From contig NZ_SJPV01000002.1 in NCBI RefSeq assembly GCF_007860135.1, positions 584,267-648,266 on the forward strand: 64,000 bases of DNA. Reading direction: 5' to 3'. The notes under the pieces were generated by a model. It was not told the DNA's origin, ran no database searches, and was given only the letters and a program-made list of their open reading frames with translations. The stretch comes from Novipirellula artificiosorum. GTDB lineage: Bacteria > Planctomycetota > Planctomycetia > Pirellulales > Pirellulaceae. The translations under genes and the position numbers were made by a program. Positions 44,432 through 55,439 of the stretch are shown in pieces. Numbering within the stretch: the stretch's first letter is position 1; each line of letters begins with the position of its first letter.

Positions 44432-44983
44432 TCACTCGGTCGGTTTCAGGTCGTCGCCTTGCATTTGCATCGTGCGTTCCATGATCGCTTGTTGCAATTC
44501 GCCCATATTGGCTTGAACCCGTTGCATCCCGATTTGGGCACCTTTCGCAGAAAGAATCGGCAGTTTCTGGACCGCCTTCTTTCCCAACGGAGTGCGATAG
44601 AAATCGGTCAATTGCTTGAGCTCTTCTTCGGTGAACTCCGTTTTGTAGAGGTCAATCATTTCACCCTTGAGCGAATCGTAGGACAAGTGCTTATGTAGGA
44701 ATCCCTTCATCACGTCCTTGAACATTTCAAGCTGAGGTTGTTGCTGGACCTGCATCTCCAGCATCTGATCGATTGTTTCCTGCGTCATTTCCTTCATGTT
44801 CATGGCTTCCAAGAACACTTCGGCTGCAGCCGTATGGGAATCCGAAGGCGGTTCTGCCGCAGGCGCCGCATCGGCAGCGACACCGGTTGCTGGCGGCGGA
44901 GTGGCAACATCGCCATCTTGTGCTTTGGCCGGCAGCCCGAATGCGACGGCGGCAAAAAAGACGAGGTAGAGGCGGGCTTTCAT
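44432..44983 (-). CDS. DUF2059 domain-containing secreted protein
   Basis: 183 residues from the ATG at 44983 with a signal peptide (MKARLYLVFFAAVAFGLPAKA). An Ala/Pro-rich linker is followed by the DUF2059 domain: DSLKGEMIDLYKTEFTEEELKQLTDFYRTPLGKKAVQ, the signature YRTPLGKK. The family is periplasmic and of unknown function. An in-frame extension to 45124 is not conserved. Confidence 0.87.
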   Translation of the reverse strand: MKARLYLVFFAAVAFGLPAKAQDGDVATPPPATGVAADAAPAAEPPSDSHTAAAEVFLEAMNMKEMTQETIDQMLEMQVQQQPQLEMFKDVMKGFLHKHLSYDSLKGEMIDLYKTEFTEEELKQLTDFYRTPLGKKAVQKLPILSAKGAQIGMQRVQANMGELQQAIMERTMQMQGDDLKPTE

Positions 44984-45205
44984 GGTGGGCTTTCTTGTAC
45001 GATTGAAAATGGATTGCGTGCTGAGTGCCATCACGCCATCCCGCGATTGTACCGAGCCCGTCTGCTTTTGAAACGCATGCACCCCGATAAAATACAATGG
45101 ACCGAACGGTCGTGCACGCCGCACCGCAACCCTTTAAGATAGACAAATGAAACACAGGTGCTCCATGGAACACGGGAAGCAACTTACCGAATCAAGTCAG
45201 CAGCC

Positions 45206-46699
45206 ATGAGTTTCTCTGATCCTCTTTATCGTGATGAAAAACTGTTCCAGTCGATCTTCGAGGCTTTGCCGGCTGGATTGTTGATCGCCAACCGCAAGGG
45301 CCAGATTGTGATGGCCAATGCCGCTGTGGACGCCATGTTTGGCTACGATCCCGGCGAACTTGTCAACAAGCCGATCGAACATTTGATTCCATTGGAGAAA
45401 CGTGCCTCGCATCAAGCACAGCGTGAACGCTACTTGGCGAGCCCCAAGCCACGTCCTATGGCAGCGAGACGTGATTTGTATGTCAACCGAAAAAATGGAG
45501 AGGTCTTTCCGGTCGACATCAGTCTGCATCCCGTCGAACTCGATGGCGAGCTGTTTGTCTTGGCGAACATTTTTGATGCAACGGAGCGACGCCGCCTCGA
45601 AGAAGAACGTTTGAATCGGGTGCAACAGGAGCTTCGACTGAGCGAGAGCCGGATGCGATTCTTAGTCGAGAACTTGCCCGCCGGCGCCGTTTATGTGGAC
45701 CGTCAAACATTGTTCGTGAACCGTGCCGTCGAGTACTTGACAGGATACCAAGCAATCGAGATTGGAACCGTGGGGGATTGGTTTCGAGTGCTCTGTGGGC
45801 CAAATCATGCTGCCAGCTTGCAAAAGTACCAAGCGGTCAAAGAGGCTGGCTTTCGTGAGGAGTGCGTCCTTTCCATCGTCCGTAAAGATGGCGTCCAGCG
45901 AGAGTTGCGAATTGCCGGACACCGCTACGATCACCACGAAGTATGGCTCGTGACCGATATCACCGAATTGTATGACGCCCAGACCAAGCTGGTCCAAGCC
46001 GAACGGCTGGCCGCAATCGGCCAAATGGTAACGGGACTCGCGCACGAAAGCCGCAATGCACTTCAACGCGCACGCGGCTGCTTGGACCTGTTGGAATTGG
46101 ACCTCGAAGACCAGAGCGAACAATTGGATTTGATTGCTCGAATTCGGCGTTCGCTAGGTGACCTTCAACACAACTACGAGGAAGTGCGTCAGTATGCCGC
46201 GCCGATCCTGCTGCGCCGTGATCGTGTTTTGATCTCCAAACTCGTGGAATCCGCTTTTGAGAATTTGCTATGTGAGTACCGAGGTGCCAAGCATCGGCTC
46301 CTCTTCGAACAACGTGATCATTCAGAGATGGTCTGTGACTCACATCGAATGAGTCAGGTGTTTCGGAATGTGATGGAAAACGCGATGGCAGCGGCGCCTG
46401 CGGGCGTGACCCTGCGCGTTTCCATTTCCGACATGGTCCTTGTGGGCAAATCGGTTCGATCGATTGAATTGTCGGACGATGGACCTGGCATGCCGCCATC
46501 GAGTGAAACCCGCTGCTTTGAACCGTTCTTCACCACCAAACAGTCGGGAACCGGTTTGGGGCTACCGATTTGCCAAAGAATTGTCAGCGTCCATGGAGGT
46601 ACCATTTCGATTCGCAGCGAAGTCGATCGGGGGACCCGGGTGACCGTCGTTTTGCCCTTGCAACCCGTTGCCGTGGCAAGCCAATTGCCAGAAGCATGA
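45206..46699 (+). CDS. PAS-domain sensor histidine kinase (NtrB-like)
   Basis: 497 residues from the ATG at 45206. Two PAS domains (~10-130 and ~145-265: LLIANRKGQIVMANAAVDAMFG; YVDRQTLFVNRAVEYLTGYQ), then the phosphoacceptor H280 in GLAHESRNALQRARG, and an HATPase_c domain (QVFRNVMENAMAAAP N-box, LSDDGPGMP G1, GTGLGLPICQ G2). No transmembrane helix, so it senses a cytoplasmic signal. It is followed 170 bp later by its likely partner, the sigma-54 activator at 46870. Confidence 0.92.
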   Translation: MSFSDPLYRDEKLFQSIFEALPAGLLIANRKGQIVMANAAVDAMFGYDPGELVNKPIEHLIPLEKRASHQAQRERYLASPKPRPMAARRDLYVNRKNGEVFPVDISLHPVELDGELFVLANIFDATERRRLEEERLNRVQQELRLSESRMRFLVENLPAGAVYVDRQTLFVNRAVEYLTGYQAIEIGTVGDWFRVLCGPNHAASLQKYQAVKEAGFREECVLSIVRKDGVQRELRIAGHRYDHHEVWLVTDITELYDAQTKLVQAERLAAIGQMVTGLAHESRNALQRARGCLDLLELDLEDQSEQLDLIARIRRSLGDLQHNYEEVRQYAAPILLRRDRVLISKLVESAFENLLCEYRGAKHRLLFEQRDHSEMVCDSHRMSQVFRNVMENAMAAAPAGVTLRVSISDMVLVGKSVRSIELSDDGPGMPPSSETRCFEPFFTTKQSGTGLGLPICQRIVSVHGGTISIRSEVDRGTRVTVVLPLQPVAVASQLPEA

Positions 46700-46799
46700 G
46701 TGTGCGTATTCGCGCGCACTGAGTCTAAATGCGAGACATTTCGCACGCCGGCCGGTCGATCGGTCCTTAAATGCCGCTATTCTGGGTGTTAAGACGCTT

Positions 46800-46815
46800 T
46801 GGCACTCGGTCTGCT
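46800..46815 (+). promoter_or_regulatory. candidate sigma-54 (-24/-12) promoter of the response regulator gene
   Basis: TGGCAC at 46800-46805, a 5-base spacer and CTGCT at 46811-46815 fit TGGCAC-N5-TTGCW with a single mismatch; the key GG (46801-46802) and GC (46813-46814) are at the right spacing. The start codon lies ~55 bases downstream. The gene encodes a sigma-54 activator, so autoregulation would make sense. Confidence 0.55.
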
Positions 46816-46869
46816 TGATCAGGTAGCGGATTTGCGGGTAAACATGCGCATCGAAGTGGAGCAAGGGCG

Positions 46870-48294
46870 ATGGTGATGGAAAGATCAATCTCAATTCTAT
46901 TGGTGGAAGACGATCACGATTTTCGAGATTCCTGCGCACGTTGGATGCAGCGGAAAGGGCACCACGTTGTTGCCGCCGCCAGTGGTGCGGAGGCCTTGGC
47001 GATTTGCCAACGACATGATTTTGACGTGGGGGTGTTTGACATGAACATGCCCGGCATGTCGGGGATCGAGTTGTTACAGCGTATTCGCGATGACAGTATC
47101 GACTTGGAGGTCGTGATCTTGACCGGGCAGGGGACCATCGAATCGGCGGTTCAAGCGATGAAGATGGGAGCAAGTGACTACTTGACCAAACCGTGCCCGC
47201 TCGGTGATTTAGAGCATCACTGCGAGCTAGCCCGCGAACGAAGCATGTTGCGCCGCGAGAACAAGCAGCTCAAGGCCATTTTGTCTCGCACTCAAACGAC
47301 CGCGAAGCTGGTCGGTGATTCCGATGCGATGCAACGGGTGGGGAAGTGGATCGAGCGAATTGCGCCGACCGACAAGCCGGTGCTGATCAGTGGTGAGAGT
47401 GGTACGGGGAAAGAGGTGGTTGCCAAGGCCATTTGGCGGGCGAGTCATTTGGCCGATCAACCGTTTGTCACGATCAACTGCGCTGCGCTTCCCGAGACGT
47501 TGGTCGAGAGCGAGTTGTTCGGGCACCAAAAAGGGGCGTTCACAGGAGCGACCTCGGAGAAGCCTGGTTTGTTTGAAGTCGCCAATGGGGGGACGCTTCT
47601 CATCGACGAGCTTGGGGAGATGCCGTTATCGCTACAACCGAAGTTGTTGCGTGTCTTGGAAGACGGATCGATGCGTCGGATCGGCTCCCACAAAGAGCGA
47701 AAGGTCAACGTGCGGATCATTGCCGCAACCAACCGTGACTTGTCCGACGACGTCAAGAAGGGGACGTTCCGCGAAGACCTTTTTTATCGTGTCAACGTCT
47801 TGCCCGTCCATTTGCCGCCTCTTCGCGAGCGCCGCAGCGATGTGGATCAGTTGATCGATTACTTCTTGCCCGTTGAATGGTCGATCGATGCGGCGGCGCG
47901 TCAAGCGATGAATGAACATTCGTGGCCCGGAAATGTTCGTGAGTTGATCAATGTGATTCAGCGGGCAACCATTTTGGCCGACAATGATGAAATCACCCTC
48001 GACGATTTGCCTCGCGAACTTCTGCACCACGAGGGGAAAACGCACCCTACCGATTTGCCACACCGCTTGTCGGCCAGTGGCGGAACCAGTGATTGCCTGG
48101 ACGACGTTGCCAAAGCTCATATCCTGTATATTCTAGAGCGAGAGAACGGAAACAAGGCCAAAAGTGCTCGCGTGTTGGGAATTCATCGGCGGAAATTGTA
48201 CCGACTGCTGGAACGTTTCCATGTGCTTCACGGCGCGGATTCGCAACAAACCCATGGTGAATCCGTACCGGTTTCGGCCGAAATCCTCGACTGA
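46870..48294 (+). CDS. sigma-54-dependent response regulator (NtrC family)
   Basis: 474 residues. Receiver domain with phosphoacceptor D57 in VFDMNMPG; AAA+ domain with Walker A GESGTGKEVVAKAI, the sigma-54 contact GAFTGA at 222-227, Walker B GGTLLIDELGEM, and the arginine finger region FREDLFYRVNVLPVHLPPLRER; and a Fis-type HTH at the C-terminus (ILYILERENGNKAKSARVLGIHRRKLYRLL). Kinase at 45206 is the expected partner. All residues for sigma-54 activation are intact. Confidence 0.95.
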   Translation: MVMERSISILLVEDDHDFRDSCARWMQRKGHHVVAAASGAEALAICQRHDFDVGVFDMNMPGMSGIELLQRIRDDSIDLEVVILTGQGTIESAVQAMKMGASDYLTKPCPLGDLEHHCELARERSMLRRENKQLKAILSRTQTTAKLVGDSDAMQRVGKWIERIAPTDKPVLISGESGTGKEVVAKAIWRASHLADQPFVTINCAALPETLVESELFGHQKGAFTGATSEKPGLFEVANGGTLLIDELGEMPLSLQPKLLRVLEDGSMRRIGSHKERKVNVRIIAATNRDLSDDVKKGTFREDLFYRVNVLPVHLPPLRERRSDVDQLIDYFLPVEWSIDAAARQAMNEHSWPGNVRELINVIQRATILADNDEITLDDLPRELLHHEGKTHPTDLPHRLSASGGTSDCLDDVAKAHILYILERENGNKAKSARVLGIHRRKLYRLLERFHVLHGADSQQTHGESVPVSAEILD

Positions 48295-48318
48295 TGCTTC
48301 AATTCCAGGCGGACCCCT

Positions 48319-49647
48319 ATGCGTTTGATTTCTCGGCCTCGACCCACGGTGGGTGTGCTCATCGTGGCGATCTTGATGATTGCGGGTGGAGGGGTGTCCT
48401 CTGTGGCGTTCGCTCAGTCGACCCATTTTGAAAAACCGCCGATCAGCTACCACGACGCCCCGGTCCATGATCGAGCCAGCCGATTAGCGGAGGGATTGAA
48501 GTCGAGCCAGAAATCACTTGTTTGGGACGAGGATCACGGCTACTTGAAATCGTTGTTGAGTGAATTGGAGGTTCCGATCAGCTCACAAACGTTGGTTTTT
48601 TCGAAAACCAGCTTACAACTGCAGCGGATTTCTCCGCGAACGCCTCGTGCGTTGTACTTCAATGACGACACCTACGTCGGTTGGTGCCAGCAGGGTGACG
48701 TCGTCGAAATCGCGGTGACGGATCCTCAGCAAGGAGCCATCTTCTACACGCTTGAACAGTCCCAGTCGGATGCGCCGAGATTGGTGCGTGATCGAGGGCA
48801 ATGCTTGACCTGCCACTCCTCCAGCCGCACGCAAGATGTCCCTGGGTACTTGGTCCGCAGCATGTTCATTGACCCGCGCGGCTACCCCAAGTTTGGCAGC
48901 GGCACGTTCCTGACCGACTACACCAGCAAGTTCGAAGAAAGGTGGGGCGGGTGGTACGTCACGGGCACGCACGGCGAGATGCGACACATGGGAAACGAAA
49001 TCGCCAGCGGCAAAGATGCCGACGCGAAAATCGATCGCGAAGCGGGGGCCAATTTGCAGGATTTATCGGACCGTTTCGACACGGATCGCTACTTGTCCCC
49101 CCATAGTGACATTGTGGCCTTGATGGTTTTGGAGCATCAGACGCAAATGCACAATGCGATCGCAGCGGCCAACTATGAAACGCGGATGGCGCTCGAACAA
49201 GCCAAGCAAATGAACGAACTGTTGGGGCGTCCCAAGGACTATGTCAGCGAATCGACGCAGCGGCGGCTGGACCGGGCGGCGGACAATGTGGTCAAGCATC
49301 TGTTGATGAGTGGCGAGTTTCCGTTGTCGAGCCGTGTTTCAGGGAGCAGTTCGTTTGCCGAGGAGTTTTCGAAGCGAGGGAAACGAGACACGCAAGGCCG
49401 GTCGTTACGCGATTTCGATTTATCGACCCGTTTGTTCCGATACCCATGCAGCTTCCTCATTGACAGTGAAGCCTTCGATGGACTGCCTTCTGAGGTCCGG
49501 TCCCGTGTCGTGCAGAAATTGCTCGATGTGCTGAAGCAGCGGAATCGCGACCAAGATTATGAACATCTGACGGCGGAGCTGCGCCAACAGATTTTGGAAA
49601 TTCTCCGCGACGTCAAGCCGCAGTTGTTTGCGGCCGAGTCGTCATAA
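48319..49647 (+). CDS. secreted CxxCH protein of unknown function
   Basis: 442 residues with a signal peptide ([23 protein letters not shown]). One heme-binding motif, CLTCHS at C162-H166 in a segment ([22 protein letters not shown]), then a long helical C-terminal region with Gln/Met-rich stretches (~270-300). It may be a mono-heme c-type cytochrome or a redox-linked regulator. It follows the sigma-54 activator by 24 bp and so might be co-transcribed, but no motif names its role. Not recognised. Confidence 0.75.
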   Translation: MRLISRPRPTVGVLIVAILMIAGGGVSSVAFAQSTHFEKPPISYHDAPVHDRASRLAEGLKSSQKSLVWDEDHGYLKSLLSELEVPISSQTLVFSKTSLQLQRISPRTPRALYFNDDTYVGWCQQGDVVEIAVTDPQQGAIFYTLEQSQSDAPRLVRDRGQCLTCHSSSRTQDVPGYLVRSMFIDPRGYPKFGSGTFLTDYTSKFEERWGGWYVTGTHGEMRHMGNEIASGKDADAKIDREAGANLQDLSDRFDTDRYLSPHSDIVALMVLEHQTQMHNAIAAANYETRMALEQAKQMNELLGRPKDYVSESTQRRLDRAADNVVKHLLMSGEFPLSSRVSGSSSFAEEFSKRGKRDTQGRSLRDFDLSTRLFRYPCSFLIDSEAFDGLPSEVRSRVVQKLLDVLKQRNRDQDYEHLTAELRQQILEILRDVKPQLFAAESS

Positions 49648-49708
49648 TCCCTTTGGGTTGAGGTTTCGACAGCTGCGGACCTGTCGTTTGGCTCCGGCTC
49701 TTGGTATC

Positions 49709-51802
49709 GTGAGTCGCGTTGTTCACTTCTCGCTTCCCTCTGCCAGCGCGCCGTCCTTGTCTGAACCACTGCAAGCCGAATCGATTCTTGGCTGCGATGG
49801 CAGCATTGCCCGAAGATTAACTAATTTTCAGCCACGCCCTCAGCAATTGGCCATGGCCCGCGAAGTCGAAACGGCGCTGCGATCGGAGCAGCACCTTGTG
49901 GCGGAAGCGGGAACGGGCACGGGAAAGAGCTTTGCGTATTTGGTCCCTGCCATCTTGCATGCCACCGAAAACCAGGGGCTCGAGCCAGAAGAGCTCAACC
50001 AAGAGGAGGGTGACGAGGACGGGCGCAAACGGCGAATCGTGATCTCGACCCATACCATCAGCTTGCAAGAACAGCTGATTCACAAGGACATCCCGCTACT
50101 GAATAGTGTGATTGCTCGTGAGTTCTCGGCCGTGTTGGTCAAAGGCCGTAGCAATTATTTGTCCCTTCGACGAATGAACCGCGCCTTGACGAAGATGACC
50201 ACGATGTTGGGGAACGACATTCAGTACCAACAATTGCAATCGATTTCTAAGTGGGCCAACAAGACCCATGATGGATCGTTGGCGACGTTGTCCACCAAAC
50301 CGGATACGGCCGTTTGGGATGAAGTCAAGAGCGATACGGGAAACTGCTTGGGACGCAAATGCCCGCATTTCAAAAATTGCTTTTACTTCAAGGCCCGGCG
50401 CCGAGCCAATCATGCGGAGTTGCTGGTCGTCAATCACGCCATGTTTTTCAGCGACTTGGCACTTCGCCAGCATGACGTCTCGATTTTGCCTGACTACGAT
50501 GCGGTCATCCTCGACGAGTGCCATACGATGGAAGCGGTCGCTGGCGATCATTTAGGCATTCGGTTGTCCAGTGGCCAGTACGATTATTTGTTCAACAAAC
50601 TGTACAACGATCAAAACCAGAAGGGCTTACTCGTCGACAAGGATTTGCGAGGGTTGCAGAAGCAGGTGGATCGCTGTCGATTTGCAGCATCCAACTTGTT
50701 TGCCGACGTCTTAGATTGGTGGGAAACCTCTGGCACGCGTAATGGCCGCGTGCGACACCCCGACGTGGTCGACAATTCGTTGAGTGAGCCGATGGAAACC
50801 CTTGCCAAAGCGCTGCACCTGCAAGCGGAAGGGCAGAAAGATGAATCCGACCAAAAGGATTTCGAATCCGCTCGTGATCGGCTGCTGACACTCTCGGGCG
50901 GTCTACGACAATGGCTGAAACAAGAAATCAAGGGAGCCGTCTACTGGATCGAACGAACGGGATCTCGCCGAGGTACGGATCGCGTGACACTGGCAGCGTC
51001 ACCGATTGACGTCGGCGCTACGCTGCGTGAGCAACTGTTCCAGAACGACCAGATTCGTAGCGTCGTGATGACCAGCGCCACCTTGGCGACCGGGAAGGAT
51101 GATCGCTTCCAATTCTATCGCTCTCGTATTGGACTGACCGGTGGCTTGTCGATTCGAGTCGGCAGCCCCTTTGATTATGCGAAGCAGGCGAAATTGGTGG
51201 TGGTACGCAACCTGCCAGACCCGTCGAAGGAGCGTGCCTCTTTCGAGAAAGCGATCCCCGAACAGATCAAACGTTTCGTTGGGCACTCCGAAGGTCATGC
51301 GTTTGTGTTGTTTACCAGCTACGACCTGCTGCGACGGTGCGCATCGGCGTTGGCATCCTGGTTGGCCAAGCACGAATTGCAGTTGTACAGCCAGGCGGGG
51401 ACGCAAAACCGTACCCAACTGCTGGACGCCTTCCGTCGCAATCCAAACGGGGTTCTGTTCGGGACCGACAGTTTCTGGCAAGGTGTCGATGTTCCGGGCG
51501 ACGCACTCACCAACGTGATCATCACCAAACTGCCGTTCGCGGTTCCCGATCATCCTCTGCTCGAGGCGAAATTGGAAGCGATTCGCTCCGCTGGCGGCAA
51601 CCCCTTCAATGATTACCAACTGCCCGAGGCCATCATCAAGTTCCGACAGGGTTTTGGTCGATTGATTCGCACCCGCCAGGACAGCGGAATGGTCGTGGTG
51701 TTAGATCCGAGGATCGAGAGCAAGGCCTATGGGCGAGCGTTTTTGCGGGCGTTGCCGGACGTGCCGGTGCAGTACGTGTCACCAATCCCGAAATCCCGAT
51801 AA
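49709..51802 (+). CDS. DinG-like ATP-dependent DNA helicase (XPD/Rad3 type)
   Basis: 697 residues from the GTG at 49709, just after the preceding stop; the first in-frame ATG is already inside helicase motifs. Walker A near residue 66 ([14 protein letters not shown]), Fe-S-type cysteine cluster near 212 ([15 protein letters not shown]), Walker B DEAH-type box DECH near 268 ([12 protein letters not shown]), and the C-terminal helicase domain ([44 protein letters not shown]). It unwinds DNA 5'-3' and can resolve R-loops or D-loops. The 27-residue frame extension upstream is rejected. Confidence 0.88.
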   Translation: MSRVVHFSLPSASAPSLSEPLQAESILGCDGSIARRLTNFQPRPQQLAMAREVETALRSEQHLVAEAGTGTGKSFAYLVPAILHATENQGLEPEELNQEEGDEDGRKRRIVISTHTISLQEQLIHKDIPLLNSVIAREFSAVLVKGRSNYLSLRRMNRALTKMTTMLGNDIQYQQLQSISKWANKTHDGSLATLSTKPDTAVWDEVKSDTGNCLGRKCPHFKNCFYFKARRRANHAELLVVNHAMFFSDLALRQHDVSILPDYDAVILDECHTMEAVAGDHLGIRLSSGQYDYLFNKLYNDQNQKGLLVDKDLRGLQKQVDRCRFAASNLFADVLDWWETSGTRNGRVRHPDVVDNSLSEPMETLAKALHLQAEGQKDESDQKDFESARDRLLTLSGGLRQWLKQEIKGAVYWIERTGSRRGTDRVTLAASPIDVGATLREQLFQNDQIRSVVMTSATLATGKDDRFQFYRSRIGLTGGLSIRVGSPFDYAKQAKLVVVRNLPDPSKERASFEKAIPEQIKRFVGHSEGHAFVLFTSYDLLRRCASALASWLAKHELQLYSQAGTQNRTQLLDAFRRNPNGVLFGTDSFWQGVDVPGDALTNVIITKLPFAVPDHPLLEAKLEAIRSAGGNPFNDYQLPEAIIKFRQGFGRLIRTRQDSGMVVVLDPRIESKAYGRAFLRALPDVPVQYVSPIPKSR

Positions 51803-51884
51803 CGCCCGCTCCTGGTAACGTCTTGCCAGTGGCGAAAGCAGGCGTCACTTGCCCAATCCGCTGCCGGGTCGGTACGATTGGCAC

Positions 51885-54800
51885 ATGACCACAATTCACT
51901 CCTTGCCAACCACTCGCTACGCGCTCCGTGTTCCCTTCGGCGTGATCTTGCCGATCGTCGCTTGCGTGCTGACTTGCCATTCGCCGCTGTTTTCCCAGGA
52001 ATTGCAATTGCAATTGGCTGGATCAACGTCCCCCTCAAGCGAAACCGTTGATGCCAAGACGATTGAAGCGGGACTTCAGGAGGTTGCAGAGAACGGGGCT
52101 CTCGATGAAACCCTCAAGGCATCGCTCCAGGACCTCTACCATCAGGCTCAGCAAAACCTACAAGCAACGCAGAGCAGCCGGCAAAATGCCGATCGGTTTG
52201 AGCTGAACGCCTCGACCGCTGCGGACCGCATTCGCGAGGCAACGGCGGAGATCCAAAAACAGCCAACCGCGGCCAAGGTCGACGTTTCCCCCGAAACAAC
52301 CGTCGAAACGATCAAACAGGAATTGGCGGCGACCAAGGCAAAAGGGACAGAAGCCTCCGAGCAATTCCAACAACTTTCGACACAAAGCGCGGAACGGCAA
52401 AAGCGGCTTGCCGAAATCCCCGCGGAACAAACCAAAGTCGAAAAGGAACTCGAAACGACACGCGACCAATTGGCTCGAGAAGTTCCAGCAAATGAGACTC
52501 CAGTGCAAACTCGCGCACGGATGACGCAGCTCCGATCGCGTCGCGAATCGCTCGAAGCGAAGTTGAATGAATTACAAAAGGAGCTGAAAGCCTACGCGGT
52601 GACGACCGATCTGCTTCCGCTGCAAACGCAGATCGCCCAACGTCAAGTCCAGAAGCTGAACGCGCAATCCGAACAGCTACAATCGATCCTATCCGAGCGG
52701 CAGCGTGACCTTGCGGCCGACCGGGTCGACAACCTCCGCAAAGACCTTGCGCTCGTACCGGCACTCCTCAAACCAATGGCTCGCGAGAACATCGAGATTG
52801 CCGAACGGCTGCACTGGCTCGTTACGGAGTCAGCCAAAGCAGCCCAATTGATGAGCGAATCACAGGAATGGTTCGAAGAGGTCAAGAGTGCCAAAGAGAA
52901 ATCGAAAGAACGGCTTGAAAAAGTCGGATTGACCGATGCACTTGGCTTGATGTTACGGAACAAACGAGACGAATTCGAAAGCTTGAAAACAGAGTTTCGC
53001 CCCCACGCCGACCTGCGTCAAAGAATCGAGAAGTATCAAATCAGCGTCTTTGAACTCGAGGACCAACTTCAAGACGTTCAAACGGCAATCAAGCAATGGA
53101 ATGACACGCCTGACGCTTCGCGTCGTGATGCGGAACAACGGAGACTCCTCGAAGAACGCGAACAACTGCTTTCAGAGGCCTTGCAAGCACAAAAATCGCT
53201 ATTGCAGACGATGCTTAGCGCAGACACGAATCGACGTGAACTGCGACTGGTGATTGACGAGTACATCGAATTGGTCGATCAGAACGTTTTCTGGATTCGC
53301 AGCGCGCCCGCTTTTTCTCTCGGCGAACTCAAGAACGTCTTGCCAGCGACGGTGTGGCTCATGAATGCGAGTCATTGGCAAAGTGTCGGTGACCAACTAC
53401 CCCGTGGCCTGATGACACGCCCCATCGCGTCGTGGGGTGGCTGCTTGGTTGTGTTGGCTCTTTTTCTGTATCGCCCCCGGCTACGGAAGACGCTGGTCAT
53501 CCTGGCGAAAGAAGCAACGCGTTTTGATACCACCTTTGTTGTGACGGCAAAGGCGCTGCTGATCACAGCCATGCTCGCCATTGCCTGGCCCGCCCTGTTT
53601 GGGCTGATCGGCTGGCTGTTGCTCGCGAATCCAAGTAGTGATCCGTTCGTACTCGGTGTGGGAGAGGCGTTCGTGATTACGGCGATTTACATCGCTTCGC
53701 GAGAGCTGATGAAGGAGGTTTGTCGCGTCGATGGACTCGCGGAAATCCACTTTGGTTGGGATGAAGCCATTCGAACCATGCTAAGGTTTCATCTGCGGTG
53801 GTACACCGCGGTCGGTGGCATCTTGATTTTCTTAATAGCAACACTGAATGCGTACGGTGATCCGACTGTTCGCGAAACGATGTTGCGATTGATATCGATC
53901 GCATTGTTTATCATGAGTGCCCTGTTTCACTCGATCGTTTTTTCGGTTCGTAGCCCGATCTTTGTTCAAACGCGGCGTGACATTCCTGAGTCCAAGAGTT
54001 ACCGATGGCGGCGCGTGATTTGGGGCGTGACCACGGGGCTGCCGCTGTTGTTTGCCGTGATGTCGTTTAGCGGTTTTTTGGACACAGCCTTTACGCTGGG
54101 GAAACTGCTGCAATTCTCGATGCTGCTGTTAGTTTCGCTGCTGTTAGTGATGGCTCTGACCTTTCGCGTCCTCAGTCTGCATTACCGCGACGTTTCCCGC
54201 CGCCAGGCGATTCAACGTCGAGACAAGAAACTGTCCGCAGCAAGCTCAGCTCACTCCGATGGTCTTGCTGGCGACGTCAGCATTGAGCTTCAGGAAGAAC
54301 AAACTGCCGATTTACCCAAACTGGACCGAGACACACGGCAATTGGTTTACGTGATCACCGCTGCGGCAGCGCTGTTTGGGCTTTCTTACCTTTGGAGCGA
54401 TGTGCTGCCCGCGATCAAGATTTTTGACCGAATCGAGCTGTGGAACATCAGCATCGGCGAGACGGTCGAGCCGGTAACGCTGCGTGACATTCTGTACATC
54501 ATTGGCACCATCGTCGCCGCACTCTTTGCTGTGCGGAATCTACCGAGCTTATTGGAGCTCTTTATTCTTCGTCGGACGTCGTTCGACAGCGGTGCCCGCT
54601 ATGCGTTGACCACCATTTTGCGTTACGCGTTGATCGTGACTGCTGCCATCATCGTCTTGAACTTACTCAGTGTTCCCTGGACTCAACTCGGCTGGCTGCT
54701 CGCAGCCGCTTCGGTCGGCCTGGGGTTCGGACTCCAAGAGATTGTGGCCAACTTTGTTTCGGGAATCATTTTGCTTCTGGAACGGCCAGTCCGCGTGGGG

Positions 54801-55247
54801 GACGTCGTCACGATCGACGGCACCACCGGGATTGTGTCTCGGATCCAAATGCGAGCCACCACCGTCACCAGTTGGGATCGCAAAGAGTTGGTTGTCCCGA
54901 ACAAGGATTTGATCACGGAAAAACTACTCAATTGGTCGCTGTCGAATGTGGTCAATCGACTGACCCTTCAGATTGGCGTCGACTACGACAGCGATCTCGA
55001 ACAGGTCCAGGCGATCTTGCAACGCGTCGTCACCGAACATCCCGATGTCATGGATGACCCTCCACCGCTGATCAACTTTGATACGTTTGGCGACAGTTCG
55101 CTGAATTTCACGATTCGATTTTTCTTGGCGAATTTGGATCGCCGTATCGGAGTCACTCATGAAATCAACATCGCAATCATGCGGGCATTCCGCGAAGCGG
55201 GGATTAGCATCCCGTTCCCACAACACGATGTCCATATGAAACCGTAA
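51885..55247 (+). CDS. giant MscS-family mechanosensitive channel (MscK-like), copy 1
   Basis: 1120 residues from the ATG at 51885 with a signal peptide (FGVILPIVACVLTCHSPLFS). A long periplasmic coiled-coil region (~30-480, Gln/Glu/Lys-rich, for example ERQRDLAADRVDNLRK) precedes about ten TM helices, then the MscS core with the pore helix around AAASVGLGFGLQEIVANFVSG and the vestibule (LLERPVRVGDVVTIDGTTGIV). It is the MscK/KefA layout. It should open on membrane tension and release osmolytes. A paralogue of the same layout follows directly. Confidence 0.92.
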   Translation: MTTIHSLPTTRYALRVPFGVILPIVACVLTCHSPLFSQELQLQLAGSTSPSSETVDAKTIEAGLQEVAENGALDETLKASLQDLYHQAQQNLQATQSSRQNADRFELNASTAADRIREATAEIQKQPTAAKVDVSPETTVETIKQELAATKAKGTEASEQFQQLSTQSAERQKRLAEIPAEQTKVEKELETTRDQLAREVPANETPVQTRARMTQLRSRRESLEAKLNELQKELKAYAVTTDLLPLQTQIAQRQVQKLNAQSEQLQSILSERQRDLAADRVDNLRKDLALVPALLKPMARENIEIAERLHWLVTESAKAAQLMSESQEWFEEVKSAKEKSKERLEKVGLTDALGLMLRNKRDEFESLKTEFRPHADLRQRIEKYQISVFELEDQLQDVQTAIKQWNDTPDASRRDAEQRRLLEEREQLLSEALQAQKSLLQTMLSADTNRRELRLVIDEYIELVDQNVFWIRSAPAFSLGELKNVLPATVWLMNASHWQSVGDQLPRGLMTRPIASWGGCLVVLALFLYRPRLRKTLVILAKEATRFDTTFVVTAKALLITAMLAIAWPALFGLIGWLLLANPSSDPFVLGVGEAFVITAIYIASRELMKEVCRVDGLAEIHFGWDEAIRTMLRFHLRWYTAVGGILIFLIATLNAYGDPTVRETMLRLISIALFIMSALFHSIVFSVRSPIFVQTRRDIPESKSYRWRRVIWGVTTGLPLLFAVMSFSGFLDTAFTLGKLLQFSMLLLVSLLLVMALTFRVLSLHYRDVSRRQAIQRRDKKLSAASSAHSDGLAGDVSIELQEEQTADLPKLDRDTRQLVYVITAAAALFGLSYLWSDVLPAIKIFDRIELWNISIGETVEPVTLRDILYIIGTIVAALFAVRNLPSLLELFILRRTSFDSGARYALTTILRYALIVTAAIIVLNLLSVPWTQLGWLLAAASVGLGFGLQEIVANFVSGIILLLERPVRVGDVVTIDGTTGIVSRIQMRATTVTSWDRKELVVPNKDLITEKLLNWSLSNVVNRLTLQIGVDYDSDLEQVQAILQRVVTEHPDVMDDPPPLINFDTFGDSSLNFTIRFFLANLDRRIGVTHEINIAIMRAFREAGISIPFPQHDVHMKP

Positions 55248-55439
55248 AGCGGCGATTGGACCCCAGAAGTGTCAAAATCTCTGGCATTTCCTGCTGTGAA
55301 ACCCAATCGGGGTAGAGCCGGTCGGGCAAGATAGCGTATTTCAAACTTCGCCGCTTTGCGCATTGGCGTGGTTTCGAGTCTCCACGCAGTCCCTGCGGCA
55401 CGATTGGTCCATTCATCAGCCGTAGGCAAGTGGTCGCAG

